From the NCBI GenBank assembly GCA_910577315.1, contig CAJTME010000013.1:1-64000 (forward strand): DNA of 64,000 bases, written 5' to 3'. The translations under genes and the position numbers were made by a program. Every line of letters starts with the position of its first letter. The stretch's first letter is position 1. This DNA is from an uncultured Muribaculaceae bacterium. Its GTDB lineage: Bacteria; Bacteroidota; Bacteroidia; Bacteroidales; Muribaculaceae. This document shows positions 10,201-17,337 of this stretch, piece after piece. The notes below the pieces were generated by a model. The model searched no databases, was not told the origin of the DNA, and saw nothing but the letters and a program-made list of their open reading frames with translations.

Positions 10201-10335
10201 AAGCTCAAAGTTTACTGCAGCATCGACAATCTGTTCACAATAACAAGTTTCCCCGGTCTCGACCCTGAAATCGCCGCCGGAGTGGGCTATCCCTCCATCC
10301 GTCAGTACTCGGTAGGCCTTAATGTGTCGTTCTAA
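7243..10335 (+). CDS. SusC/RagA-type TonB-dependent outer membrane transporter
   Basis: The 1030-aa protein has a signal peptide (about 1-22) and a carboxypeptidase-like beta-sandwich (residues 24-100, GSVLDDNGDPVIGASV). A TonB-box-like segment (EEVVVVGYG) and the plug domain (VRGMGTLNDAAPLVVVDG, SSAIYGSRAANGVILITTK) follow, then the 22-strand barrel, ending in aromatic Phe (VGLNVSF). Full length for the family. With SusD it imports oligosaccharides or peptides across the outer membrane using TonB energy. No glycosidase, SusE/F or anti-sigma gene is adjacent, so the substrate cannot be inferred. Confidence 0.96.
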   Translation: MRTIIAFLLLVLSVPAARLAAADIVGSVLDDNGDPVIGASVNVKGNSELAVVTDLDGNFSLAGVPAGATLEISYVGYQPREVAVADGKTMYSITLRPRASQLEEVVVVGYGAQRRVDLTGSVATIGADALADRPVTNATNALAGLAPGLTVTNSGGNTPGYESQTIRVRGMGTLNDAAPLVVVDGMTGIAISDLNPQDIESISVLKDAASSAIYGSRAANGVILITTKHGTESAPRLTYSGNVAFETVAKRLNLVTDYADFMEIQNAALIMNGQAPRFSQGKIDEWRNDAGRNPTVYPNTDWQDHIYRNPSVVQNHNIGITGGGRRVRYNVSLGYVNNPGIIYYTDYSRYQLRSNLDVNIKPWLTVGTNLFGYVDSNNPSSENAAAGGDVIFGSGAFNTVPGMTLYDPATGLYGGIQNPEEENVSNFNPYRRQWFYKTEFPTKTRRGVAKLYARVQPVKGLTVQGSYTYNYWTRRVEQHLTDRDLYRFTADGPVLLREGVVRTYIRRYNYANTYRSSDITASYSFNISKLEGSVLAGASQEYNKYENEQFLKYDLIDDQLTSIDAAATNGPIGGNFTEWSMRSYFGRLNLNWDNKYLLEANLRADGSSKFAPGERWGYFPSVSAGWRLSEERFMRGASSWLNNLKIRASYGSLGNNATTSYYMYQSLFATANYILNGNIAGGFAQTVLSNPKLSWEKTYMTNVGVDFSMLNSRLSGSIEAYSKDTKGILISLPAPLEHGTATVPNQNAGEVNNKGLEVDLHWADRIGRVNYNVGFNLGFVNNKVTKFQGDVSSINGVYKIQEGRPINQLYVVTVDRIVRDQADLDYVQSLVDANPAYFATFQRPELGDFLYADANGDGVLDNDDRVEIGYGALPRLTYGLNLGAEWNGFDFAMFLQGVGDYKVYYNNQAFRFVTVMGQSLNKDITDNAWTPENPYASTYPVLRNNADGRNNIASDAFVHNAAYLRCKNIQLGYTVPQSITRKFFVEKLKVYCSIDNLFTITSFPGLDPEIAAGVGYPSIRQYSVGLNVSF

Positions 10336-10354
10336 AATACAGAGCTATTGTAAA

Positions 10355-12097
10355 ATGAAAATCAAGCATATTCCGGCAGTCGCCCTCATCATGGCCTCCA
10401 TCGGCCTTTCCGGTTGCGAAAGCCTTGACTTCACCCCCGGCGACCAGTTGTCCGGGACAACATTCTGGCAGACCGAAGAACATGCCCGCCAGGCTGCCGT
10501 CGGTATGTACGCGGCCATGAAGGCCCAATGGTGCTTCGGCATGGAGTTCACGTTTGACATGTGCAGCGACCTGGCCGACGGGACAACCCCCTGGGCGGAT
10601 GTCTCGCGCGGAACATCGTTTGCGTCGAGCAGCGGCGGAGTTCAGAATCACTGGCAATACCTCTACGAACTCGTTCACCGTTCCAACACCGTCATCCGCA
10701 ACGTGGCAACGATGCCAATCAGCCAGGAAACAATCGACCGTGTTACAGGCGAGGCTAAATTTCTTCGCGCCATGGCCTATTTCCGTATGCTGAACTGCTG
10801 GGGAGGCGTGCCATATTATGACGAGACTTGTGATATAAACGAACAGTTTGCTTCGCTTGATTCGCCCCGCTGTTCCGCAGAGGAACTCCGCGCCCACATT
10901 CTTGACGATCTCGGCGAGGCCATCAATAAACTGCCGGTGCGCTGGGACGCCGCCGACCTTGGTCGTGCGACCCGTGGGGCTGCATACGCGCTGCGCGGAA
11001 AAGTATATCTGTTCAACCGCCAGTGGAACGAGGCTGCTGCCGATTTTGAGGAAATCGTATATAACAAGTCGGCTGATTACGGCTATGCGCTTCATCCCGA
11101 CTATGAGGAACTCTTCAGGCTATACAACGGCAAGCACAGCGACGAGATGATATTTTCAATCCAGTCAATCGACGGCAACACATCCGGTTACGCGCTTGAC
11201 ATCGTGTCGTATTTCGGCAATAAATCTACCATGCGCCTTATTGCAAGCAATTGCATAGTGCCGTCAACCACACTTGTCGACATGTACGAGAATCCAGATG
11301 GCTCGTCATTCAACTGGGATGATATATTCCCGGGTTTTAACACGGGTTCATCAGAGCTGCGCCGCAAATACATGTGCGTGGCCATAGACCAGGGAAGCAC
11401 TGTGGTAACATCCACCCTCGACTGCGACACGACAAAGGTGCTGGACGCTTACCGCAACCGCGACCTGCGTCTATGCCTTAATGTAATCACTCCGTACTCC
11501 CACTACCTCGGGACTGACGCCGGTTCCAATCCCATGGACAAGCAGTTCGTTCTTGCCGACGCCACTCAGGGCGGCGCCCCAATGGAAGCCATGGCCTTCA
11601 TGCGGAATTCCGAGGGCTGGAATTCCTATTTCTGGCGGAAATGGATTCCGAACGGTAATCTCGACGGTTATTGGGGTGAGTATAACCGTACCCCCTACGA
11701 ATTTCCCCTGATTCGTCTCGGTGATGTAATACTGATGCTTGCCGAGGCCTACAATGAGAGCGGCCATATGGACAAGGCTGTAGTCGAGGTCAACAAGATC
11801 CGTGACCGCGTCGGCATGCCGGGCCTTAACACCGGCGCAGAATGGCTGGCAGTAGGAGGCAAGGAAGAAATGGCCGGACGAATCCGCCGGGAACGCGCTT
11901 TCGAACTGGCCGGTGAAGGCCAGCGGTACTGGGACTTGCGCCGCTGGGGATTGCTCGAATCTTCGGTGAAGAACGCCACCGACATTTTCGGCGACCTGAT
12001 GTATACCCGCGCCTACCAGAAGCGCCACGAGCTGTGGCCCATCCCCCTCGTCGAGATGGAACGTAACCGCAACCTCACCCAAAACGAAGGGTGGTAA
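10355..12097 (+). CDS. SusD/RagB-type surface lipoprotein
   Basis: I start at the ATG of 10355, because the product then opens with a lipoprotein signal (lipobox LSGC, cysteine at about residue 21); an ATG at 10322 lies inside the SusC gene. The 580-aa protein has the SusD N-terminal TPR-like region (TFWQTEEHARQAAVGMYAAM) and the C-terminal SusD/RagB signature (RRERAFELAGEGQRYWDLRRWG) within residues about 510-535. It forms the lid over the SusC barrel and captures substrate. Separated from SusC by 19 nt. Confidence 0.95.
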   Translation: MKIKHIPAVALIMASIGLSGCESLDFTPGDQLSGTTFWQTEEHARQAAVGMYAAMKAQWCFGMEFTFDMCSDLADGTTPWADVSRGTSFASSSGGVQNHWQYLYELVHRSNTVIRNVATMPISQETIDRVTGEAKFLRAMAYFRMLNCWGGVPYYDETCDINEQFASLDSPRCSAEELRAHILDDLGEAINKLPVRWDAADLGRATRGAAYALRGKVYLFNRQWNEAAADFEEIVYNKSADYGYALHPDYEELFRLYNGKHSDEMIFSIQSIDGNTSGYALDIVSYFGNKSTMRLIASNCIVPSTTLVDMYENPDGSSFNWDDIFPGFNTGSSELRRKYMCVAIDQGSTVVTSTLDCDTTKVLDAYRNRDLRLCLNVITPYSHYLGTDAGSNPMDKQFVLADATQGGAPMEAMAFMRNSEGWNSYFWRKWIPNGNLDGYWGEYNRTPYEFPLIRLGDVILMLAEAYNESGHMDKAVVEVNKIRDRVGMPGLNTGAEWLAVGGKEEMAGRIRRERAFELAGEGQRYWDLRRWGLLESSVKNATDIFGDLMYTRAYQKRHELWPIPLVEMERNRNLTQNEGW

Positions 12098-12120
12098 TTT
12101 TAATACTTTGTAAAATAAGA

Positions 12121-12157
12121 GCAGGCGGCCAAACGGAAATTACCGTTGGCCGCCTGC
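12121..12157. terminator. Stem-loop terminator between SusD and the HxlR gene
   Basis: GCAGGCGGCCAAACGG pairs with CCGTTGGCCGCCTGC, with one bulge, to give a long GC-rich hairpin. On the minus strand it is followed by a T-rich stretch, so it may serve both directions. The remaining bases to 12325 hold no gene I can support. Confidence 0.65.
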
Positions 12158-12325
12158 GGTTGTGTTTCAGGGTTGGTTAGATGTGTCAGTCTTGAGCGCC
12201 ACCTCCGATTGTAGATGAGTTCGGCGATGCCATCGAACCCCAGCCCATGGGCGCGATTGTGGAGATTCCGTTTGATTCGACTGTCGTGTTGGGTGCGGCC
12301 GCATGGTATGTGTGTATTAGTGGAA

Positions 12326-12697
12326 TCACCCTTCCGACATGGCCTTCGTGCGGTCGAGCAATATCTCGTCCATATGTTCCTTGGCCCATTGTATCAGCTG
12401 GTTTACAATGGGGAAGAGAGAGTGGGCCCGGTCGGTGAGCGTATATTCTACCCGTGGAGGAACCTCGGCATAGACTGTCCTGCGGACAAACCCGTCGGCT
12501 TGAAGGGTACGCAGGGTAAGCACAAGCATCTTTTGGGATATGTCGGGCAGCTCGGCAGAAAGGTCGCGGAAACGCATTGAGTCGTGGCCGTTGAGGGTGT
12601 ATAGCACCAGCAGGGTCCATTTGTCGCTGATGCGGTTCAGTATGTTTCTAATCGGGCAGTCCGGGTATAGTTCGTTCTTGTTGAAATTCCGCTCCAT
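12326..12697 (-). CDS. HxlR-family transcriptional regulator with conserved N-terminal cysteine
   Basis: The start at 12697 gives a typical 123-aa HxlR protein (MERNFNKNELYPDCPIRNIL); ATGs further upstream would add an atypical hydrophobic leader. The winged helix follows the family pattern (SDKWTLLVLYTL, LPDISQKMLVLTLRTLQADG, VEYTLTDRAHSLFPIV). A cysteine lies at residue 14 (YPDCPIR), the place where HxlR members such as HypR carry the cysteine that senses disulfide or electrophile stress. It is divergent from the SDR / PNPOx / macrodomain / SirTM operon, the usual arrangement for an HxlR regulator and its target. That it controls this operon is inference from position. Confidence 0.88.
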   Translation of the reverse strand: MERNFNKNELYPDCPIRNILNRISDKWTLLVLYTLNGHDSMRFRDLSAELPDISQKMLVLTLRTLQADGFVRRTVYAEVPPRVEYTLTDRAHSLFPIVNQLIQWAKEHMDEILLDRTKAMSEG

Positions 12698-12731
12698 AAT
12701 ACATATCATTCTGAAATTCAATAAAACTTCA

Positions 12732-12762
12732 CAAAAGTAAGAAATTATCACAAAGCTACCAA
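12732..12762 (-). promoter_or_regulatory. Promoter for the HxlR regulator
   Basis: On the minus strand TTG (12762-12760), a 20-nt spacer and TACTTTTG (12739-12732). The start near 12725 leaves a leader of about 28 nt before the ATG at 12697, which supports that start choice. Confidence 0.6.
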
Positions 12763-12836
12763 GACGCAGCCTTTTTATTCCCGCTTAATAAAAGTTAAAT
12801 AAAATTTGGACATGAGCATAGTCGGGGTTGTCAATC

Positions 12837-12928
12837 AGTAATACTAACCTTGATGAAAGTAATGGAAGTGACAGGTCAGTGGGTTATTCAGCGAACCAAT
12901 TGTTTATATTTGTGGTATAGTAAGTAAT
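12837..12928. promoter_or_regulatory. AGTAAT repeats and -7 box in front of the redox / ADP-ribosylation operon
   Basis: TATATTTG at 12905-12912 is a good -7 element for the operon starting at 12966; no clear -33 box is present (GTTATT at the expected place), as in activator- or repressor-controlled promoters. AGTAAT occurs at 12837, 12858 and 12923; the first two are 21 bp apart, two helical turns. The first is part of AGTA-A-TACT, a small dyad of the kind HxlR proteins bind. Operator function is a guess. Confidence 0.35.
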
Positions 12929-12965
12929 GATGTTTCAATCAAATAACAATAAATAATCTCACAAT

Positions 12966-13637
12966 ATGGATAAAAAAGTAGCACTTATCGGCGCGAGCGG
13001 TTTTGTAGGCTCGGCCATCCTCAACGAACTTCTCAACCGTGGTTATCAGGTGGAGGCACTTGTAAACCACCCCGAAAAAATCAAAATTGACAATCCGGCC
13101 CTCACCGTTAAAAAAGTGGACGTGGCTGATGAAAAAAGCCTCGAGGAAGACCTTAAAGGCTATGAAAATGTAATCAGCGCCTATAATCCCGGTTGGGCTA
13201 ATCCCAATATCTATGAAGACACCCTCACCAACTATCCAAAGATTCTTGAAGCCGCCAAAAAGGCTGGCGTGAAACGTCTCCTTATCGTAGGCGGTGCCGG
13301 CACCCTTTTCGTAAAGCCCGGCGTGCGTTTGGTCGACACCGGCACTCTTCCCGCTGAATGGCTCCCCGGTGTTAAGTCGCTCGGCGAGTTTTACCTCAAT
13401 ACTCTTATTCCGGAAAAAGACATCGACTGGGTGTTCTTCTCGCCCGCAGGCAACCTCGGCGATATGGGCGCCAAAGGCCCCGGCAAACGTACAGGTGTGT
13501 ATCGCCTCGGCAAAGATGACATGATATTCGACAAGGATGGCAACAGCTTTATTTCGGTCGAGGACTACGCCAAGGCTATGGTTGATGAACTCGCCGAACC
13601 GGCTCATCACAAAGAACGTTTCACAATCGGATATTAA
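12966..13637 (+). CDS. NAD(P)-binding oxidoreductase of the NmrA/YwnB-like atypical SDR type
   Basis: The 223-aa protein opens with a Rossmann fold dinucleotide motif (KVALIGASGFVGSAIL, with GxxGxxG at about residues 9-15). It also shows the pattern KAGVKRLLIVGGAGTLFV seen in atypical short-chain dehydrogenases that lack the YxxxK pair. Related proteins are often called NAD(P)H-binding proteins and are induced by electrophiles or oxidants; the substrate is unknown. First gene of the operon divergent from HxlR; its stop codon shares one base with the next ATG. Confidence 0.85.
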   Translation: MDKKVALIGASGFVGSAILNELLNRGYQVEALVNHPEKIKIDNPALTVKKVDVADEKSLEEDLKGYENVISAYNPGWANPNIYEDTLTNYPKILEAAKKAGVKRLLIVGGAGTLFVKPGVRLVDTGTLPAEWLPGVKSLGEFYLNTLIPEKDIDWVFFSPAGNLGDMGAKGPGKRTGVYRLGKDDMIFDKDGNSFISVEDYAKAMVDELAEPAHHKERFTIGY

Positions 13638-14044
13638 TGGGTATGGACGAAAAACTGCTTGAAATATTCCAAAAGAACAAGGAGGTTGCCTTTGCCACTT
13701 CGGTTGACGGGCGCCCCCATCTGCGCATCTTCCAGATTATGAAGATTGACGGCAACGACATCTACTTTGCAACTTCGCCCAAAAAAGATGTCTATGCACA
13801 GCTTCAGGCAAATCCCCAAGTGGCGGCTCTTGATTTGAAAGGCGCTTCGTTTGCGAGAGTGTCAGGCACGATTGATTTTGATGTGCCCGACGAGGTGCAG
13901 CGCGAGATTTATGAATCGAATCCCGTCTTGCCCCATCTCTACAAGACTTACAAGGATCTGGCTTACCTGCGTCTACCGGTGGAATCTGCCGACTATTTCG
14001 ATCTCCGCACCACGCCCCCCACACTGGTTCATTATGACTTCTGA
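13637..14044 (+). CDS. PNPOx-like FMN-binding split-barrel protein
   Basis: This 135-aa protein has the pyridoxamine 5'-phosphate oxidase-like split barrel (EVAFATSVDGRPHLRIFQIM, DIYFATSPKKDVYAQL, NPQVAAL). It is too short for a true PNP oxidase. Members bind FMN, F420 or heme and reduce small molecules; which of these applies cannot be told here. ATG at 13637 overlaps the previous stop by one base; a second in-frame ATG at 13643 is possible. The macrodomain gene starts inside its last codons, so the genes are translationally coupled. Confidence 0.85.
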   Translation: MGMDEKLLEIFQKNKEVAFATSVDGRPHLRIFQIMKIDGNDIYFATSPKKDVYAQLQANPQVAALDLKGASFARVSGTIDFDVPDEVQREIYESNPVLPHLYKTYKDLAYLRLPVESADYFDLRTTPPTLVHYDF

Positions 14045-14831
14045 AAAAGAAAAACTTGATTTACTGCTCCGGTCGCTCCTCTCCGAGCGGCCGGAGTATT
14101 CCGACATAAAGGTCCCGGCCTCGCTGGAAGATAAGCGTAATCTGTTACGCGCCCTGATGAATGTGCGTAATCCCGCTCCTATCTCCGACGAAGTACTTAA
14201 ATTGCAGGACGAGGAACTGGCCACCCAGCGCGACGAGAAAGGAGTGGTTCATCTTGACACAATCCCTCCCTCGCCGGTGTATCCGGCCCTGCGCCTGTGG
14301 CAGGGCGACATCACGCGCCTTGCGGTCGACGCCATCGTTAATGCTGCCAATTCTCAGATGCTGGGATGTTTTGTCCCGTTGCACCGCTGCATAGACAACG
14401 CCATTCACTCGGCAGCCGGAATGGAGCTTAGGCAGGAATGTGACCATATAATGCATGAACAGGGCCATCCCGAGCCCACGGGCAAGGCCAAGATAACGCG
14501 GGGATATAACTTACCTGCCAAATGGGTTATCCATACTGTTGGCCCCATCGTATACGGCCCGGCTCCGACTGAGGAAGACCGACGCCTGCTGGCCGACTGC
14601 TACCGCAATTGCATGGCTCTTGCCGATCGCCGCAGTGTGGAATCCATCGCCTTCTGCTGCATCTCGACGGGTGAGTTCCGTTTCCCACAGGCCGAGGCTG
14701 CCGACATTGCAGTCGCCACCGTCAGGGAATATCTTGCGGGGCATAAGAATTGCAACGTGAAAACCGTGGTGTTCAACGTGTTCAAGGACGAGGATTATTC
14801 ACTCTATAAACATTTGTTGGGCTATGAATGA
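14034..14831 (+). CDS. Zinc-containing macrodomain protein-ADP-ribose hydrolase (SirTM-associated type)
   Basis: The start at 14034 overlaps the PNPOx-like gene by 11 nt and gives 265 aa. An N-terminal helical extension (1-80) precedes a macrodomain with GDIT (91-94), NAAN (103-106) and STGEFRFP (211-218), the ADP-ribose loop. Segment GCFVPLHRCIDNAIH holds C112, H117 and C119, which match the zinc-site pattern of the macrodomains encoded beside class M sirtuins in staphylococci and streptococci. Those enzymes remove mono-ADP-ribose placed by the partner sirtuin. The SirTM gene follows with an 8-nt overlap, making the pairing firm. Substrate here is unknown. Confidence 0.92.
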   Translation: MTSEKEKLDLLLRSLLSERPEYSDIKVPASLEDKRNLLRALMNVRNPAPISDEVLKLQDEELATQRDEKGVVHLDTIPPSPVYPALRLWQGDITRLAVDAIVNAANSQMLGCFVPLHRCIDNAIHSAAGMELRQECDHIMHEQGHPEPTGKAKITRGYNLPAKWVIHTVGPIVYGPAPTEEDRRLLADCYRNCMALADRRSVESIAFCCISTGEFRFPQAEAADIAVATVREYLAGHKNCNVKTVVFNVFKDEDYSLYKHLLGYE

Positions 14832-15678
14832 TTTTAAAGAAAAGTTGTTATTGGCAAGAAAGAAGCTTGAAGCTGCCGATGCGGTTGTGGTCGGCGCCGG
14901 CGCCGGCCTTTCGGCAGCTGCGGGTTTGGATTATTCAGGGGATGAATATCGTAAGGAATTTGCTGATTATATCAAGAAATATGGATTTCCCGACTTGTAT
15001 TCATCCAGTTTCTACGAATTTCCAACCGAAGGGCAACGCTGGGCGCGTTGGGCCCGTCATATTGACTACATACGCTTCCGGCCGGGCGCGATGCCCCTAT
15101 ATAAGGAGCTTTACGATCTGGTTAAGGACAAAAATTATTTTGTGATTACCACAAATGTCGACGCCCAGTTCCGCAAGGCCGGATTCGATTCATCCAGGAT
15201 TTTTGAGGTGCAGGGTGATTACGGACTGATGCAATGTGCCGTGGGCTGCCACCCGAAACTATACTCGGACAAGGAGACAGTCGAGAATATCCTGGGTCAT
15301 TCGCATGACCTTACAGTAGATAAGGAATATGTCCCCGTGTGCCCTGTGTGCGGAGGAAATATGGACGTCCATGTGCGCAAAAATCAATACTTCGTACAGG
15401 ATAAAGCCTGGGATGAGGCAGCATCGCGCTATGAGGAATTTATGAAACGGCATGCCGATAGCGGTCGGGTGGTGTTGCTGGAGCTCGGCATAGGCTACAA
15501 TACCCCGGCCATCATACGCTTTCCGTTTGAGCGTGTGGTCTACCACAATCCCAACGCGACCCTCATACGCCTGAACGCGGAATATCCCGACGGACCGGCC
15601 GAAACAGCCTCGCGCACCATCTCGTTCACTGAAAATATGGGCGAGGTTATTGATAAACTTAAAGCTACAGCCAATTGA
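14824..15678 (+). CDS. Class M sirtuin (SirTM), likely protein ADP-ribosyltransferase
   Basis: The 284-aa protein has the sirtuin NAD-binding start (VVVGAGAGLSAAAGLDYS, about 22-38), TTNVD (109-113, N111) and a zinc ribbon of two cysteine pairs (C138 and C142; CPVC further on). Where ordinary sirtuin deacylases have the catalytic histidine in HG, this protein reads VQGDYG, glutamine at 130. That replacement is a hallmark of class M sirtuins, which transfer ADP-ribose from NAD to protein instead of deacylating. Its gene overlaps the macrodomain gene by 8 nt. No GcvH-L or lipoate ligase gene, the usual SirTM partners in Gram-positives, lies in this operon, so its target may differ. Confidence 0.9.
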   Translation: MNDFKEKLLLARKKLEAADAVVVGAGAGLSAAAGLDYSGDEYRKEFADYIKKYGFPDLYSSSFYEFPTEGQRWARWARHIDYIRFRPGAMPLYKELYDLVKDKNYFVITTNVDAQFRKAGFDSSRIFEVQGDYGLMQCAVGCHPKLYSDKETVENILGHSHDLTVDKEYVPVCPVCGGNMDVHVRKNQYFVQDKAWDEAASRYEEFMKRHADSGRVVLLELGIGYNTPAIIRFPFERVVYHNPNATLIRLNAEYPDGPAETASRTISFTENMGEVIDKLKATAN

Positions 15679-17213
15679 TGAAACAAAAACTTATTTTGGC
15701 CGGCCTGCTTGCCGGCAGCGCAGCCCTTACCTCGATGGCACAGACCGACGCCCTTAGATTTAATCCTGACAATTACATCCGTCAGTCCCTAACGATGCCC
15801 GACGGACGCGAGGTGTCATACAAGGCATACGAAGGAATCTACTATGTGACCAATATTGAGGATTCTGTTTATCAAACCCTTAACATATATGTACCTGACC
15901 GACTGGCCAACATTCCCCGGGTTCCGGTGTTGCTGCGCACATATGTCGGTGGATATGCGGCCTCCACGGCTAAGTCTCCTTCGGCCTCGGATGCGACTGG
16001 CCGTGCCTTGTCGGAAGGCTACGTGGTGTGTATTCCCGGCTCGCGCGGATCCAACTCGACGGTCGAGCGCGATGGTTCGGTGATCTATACCGGCATCGCG
16101 CCAAACGGACTGCTCGACTTGAAGGCGGCGGTGCGCTATCTAAGGTATAACGATGATGCCATCCCCGGCAGTTCCGAACTGATATTTACCGATGGAACGA
16201 GCGCCGGTGGTGCCATGTCGTCGCTGCTGGGCGCAACAGGCAACAGCAAGGATTATGCCGAATCTCTCAGAAAAATGGGAGCGGCTGATGTGCGCGATGA
16301 TGTGTTCGCGGCAATCTGCTATTGTCCAATCACCGACCTCAACCATGCCGATATGGAATATGAGTGGCTGTATGGCTGCACCAACACGGGTGTCCGCCAT
16401 CTCAGCGAGGACCAGATAGTCATTTCGGACGAACTTGCTGCGGAATGTCCAGCATACATCAACTCGCTTGGCCTAACAAAGCCTGACGGAACCCTTCTCA
16501 CGGCAGATAATTATAAGGAATACCTCAAGGGCTTCCTTATTGAATCCGCCCACAGGGCATTGCAGGAAGGATGCGAGATACCCGATTCCATCGGCTTTAA
16601 GTTCTATCAGGATAAGATGGAGCCGATGGGCGCAGGTCCTGGCGGTCCGATACCTGCGGGGGAACAGAGGCCTCCGTTTGGTGACGGGCGGCAGGCTCCG
16701 TCGTTCGGTCCAGGGAACGCTCCCCGTTTCAACAAGACGTCAGACTTCGTGACCGGCCTTGACCTCGACAAGTATCTTGCTTATGTCGCTTCTGTCACTC
16801 CGTTGAAAACACCGCCGGCCTTTGATCAGATGGGCGTGCTGATTGAAACTCCGTCGCCCGAGAACAAAGTGTTCGGCAATAAGAACGGCGATGCCGCGAA
16901 TTTCACTGATTTCAGCCTGCGTCACCGTCTGCACGATTCAAAGGCAAAACTCAGTGCGGACATGACGCGCCGCGTTGCACTCATGAATCCGATGAACTAC
17001 ATTGGCAACGGCAGCGCAAAGGTGGCACCCAACTGGTATATACGCCACGGAGCAAAGGACCGCGACACATCATTTCTTGTTCCCGTCAACCTTGCAACCA
17101 AGCTAATGAACGCAGGCAAGAATGTGGACTTCGCCCTTCCGTGGAACCGCCCCCACTCGGGCGACTACAATCTCGATGATCTTTTCCGCTGGATTGCGTC
17201 AACAATCCAATAA
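15678..17213 (+). CDS. Secreted subtype-B tannase-like alpha/beta-hydrolase esterase
   Basis: The ATG at 15678 overlaps the SirTM stop (TGATG) and begins a signal peptide ending near residue 21 (LTSMAQ). The 511-aa protein has the nucleophile elbow GTSAGGAM with S175, the oxyanion-side motif GSRGSNST, and a late histidine in RPHSGDYNLDDLF, as in bacterial tannases and feruloyl-esterase relatives. A proline/glycine-rich insert (about 312-345) interrupts the lid region. It likely acts in the periplasm on aromatic or phenolic esters. Why an exported esterase ends an operon of cytoplasmic redox and ADP-ribosylation enzymes is unexplained; the genes may share an inducer such as a phenolic or quinone. 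Confidence 0.8.
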   Translation: MKQKLILAGLLAGSAALTSMAQTDALRFNPDNYIRQSLTMPDGREVSYKAYEGIYYVTNIEDSVYQTLNIYVPDRLANIPRVPVLLRTYVGGYAASTAKSPSASDATGRALSEGYVVCIPGSRGSNSTVERDGSVIYTGIAPNGLLDLKAAVRYLRYNDDAIPGSSELIFTDGTSAGGAMSSLLGATGNSKDYAESLRKMGAADVRDDVFAAICYCPITDLNHADMEYEWLYGCTNTGVRHLSEDQIVISDELAAECPAYINSLGLTKPDGTLLTADNYKEYLKGFLIESAHRALQEGCEIPDSIGFKFYQDKMEPMGAGPGGPIPAGEQRPPFGDGRQAPSFGPGNAPRFNKTSDFVTGLDLDKYLAYVASVTPLKTPPAFDQMGVLIETPSPENKVFGNKNGDAANFTDFSLRHRLHDSKAKLSADMTRRVALMNPMNYIGNGSAKVAPNWYIRHGAKDRDTSFLVPVNLATKLMNAGKNVDFALPWNRPHSGDYNLDDLFRWIASTIQ

Positions 17214-17235
17214 TCACCGCCTCTGTCAAAATCAG

Positions 17236-17284
17236 GTTCCCGGCAAACATTCTGTCAGCTCATAACAGAATGTTTGCCGGGAAC
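17236..17284. terminator. Bidirectional terminator
   Basis: A perfect 20-bp stem (GTTCCCGGCAAACATTCTGT and its complement) with a 9-nt loop separates the convergent esterase and 612-aa protein genes. Confidence 0.8.
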
Positions 17285-17337
17285 TTATTGTAGTGTTATT
17301 ATATTATACTGTCGTCCCTACTTTCTTTGTGGACAGC

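Noticed and set aside
12186..12620. Minus-strand open frame overlapping the HxlR gene, ending GWGSMASPNSSTIGGGAQD
   Set aside because: Most of it is out of frame inside the HxlR gene. The tail after HxlR has no start codon of its own in that frame with a plausible context.
14343..14420. Possibility that the macrodomain is a viral- or YmdB-type deacetylase rather than a SirTM partner
   Set aside because: The zinc-site segment GCFVPLHRCIDNAIH and the 8-nt overlap with a SirTM gene fit the SirTM-linked class only.
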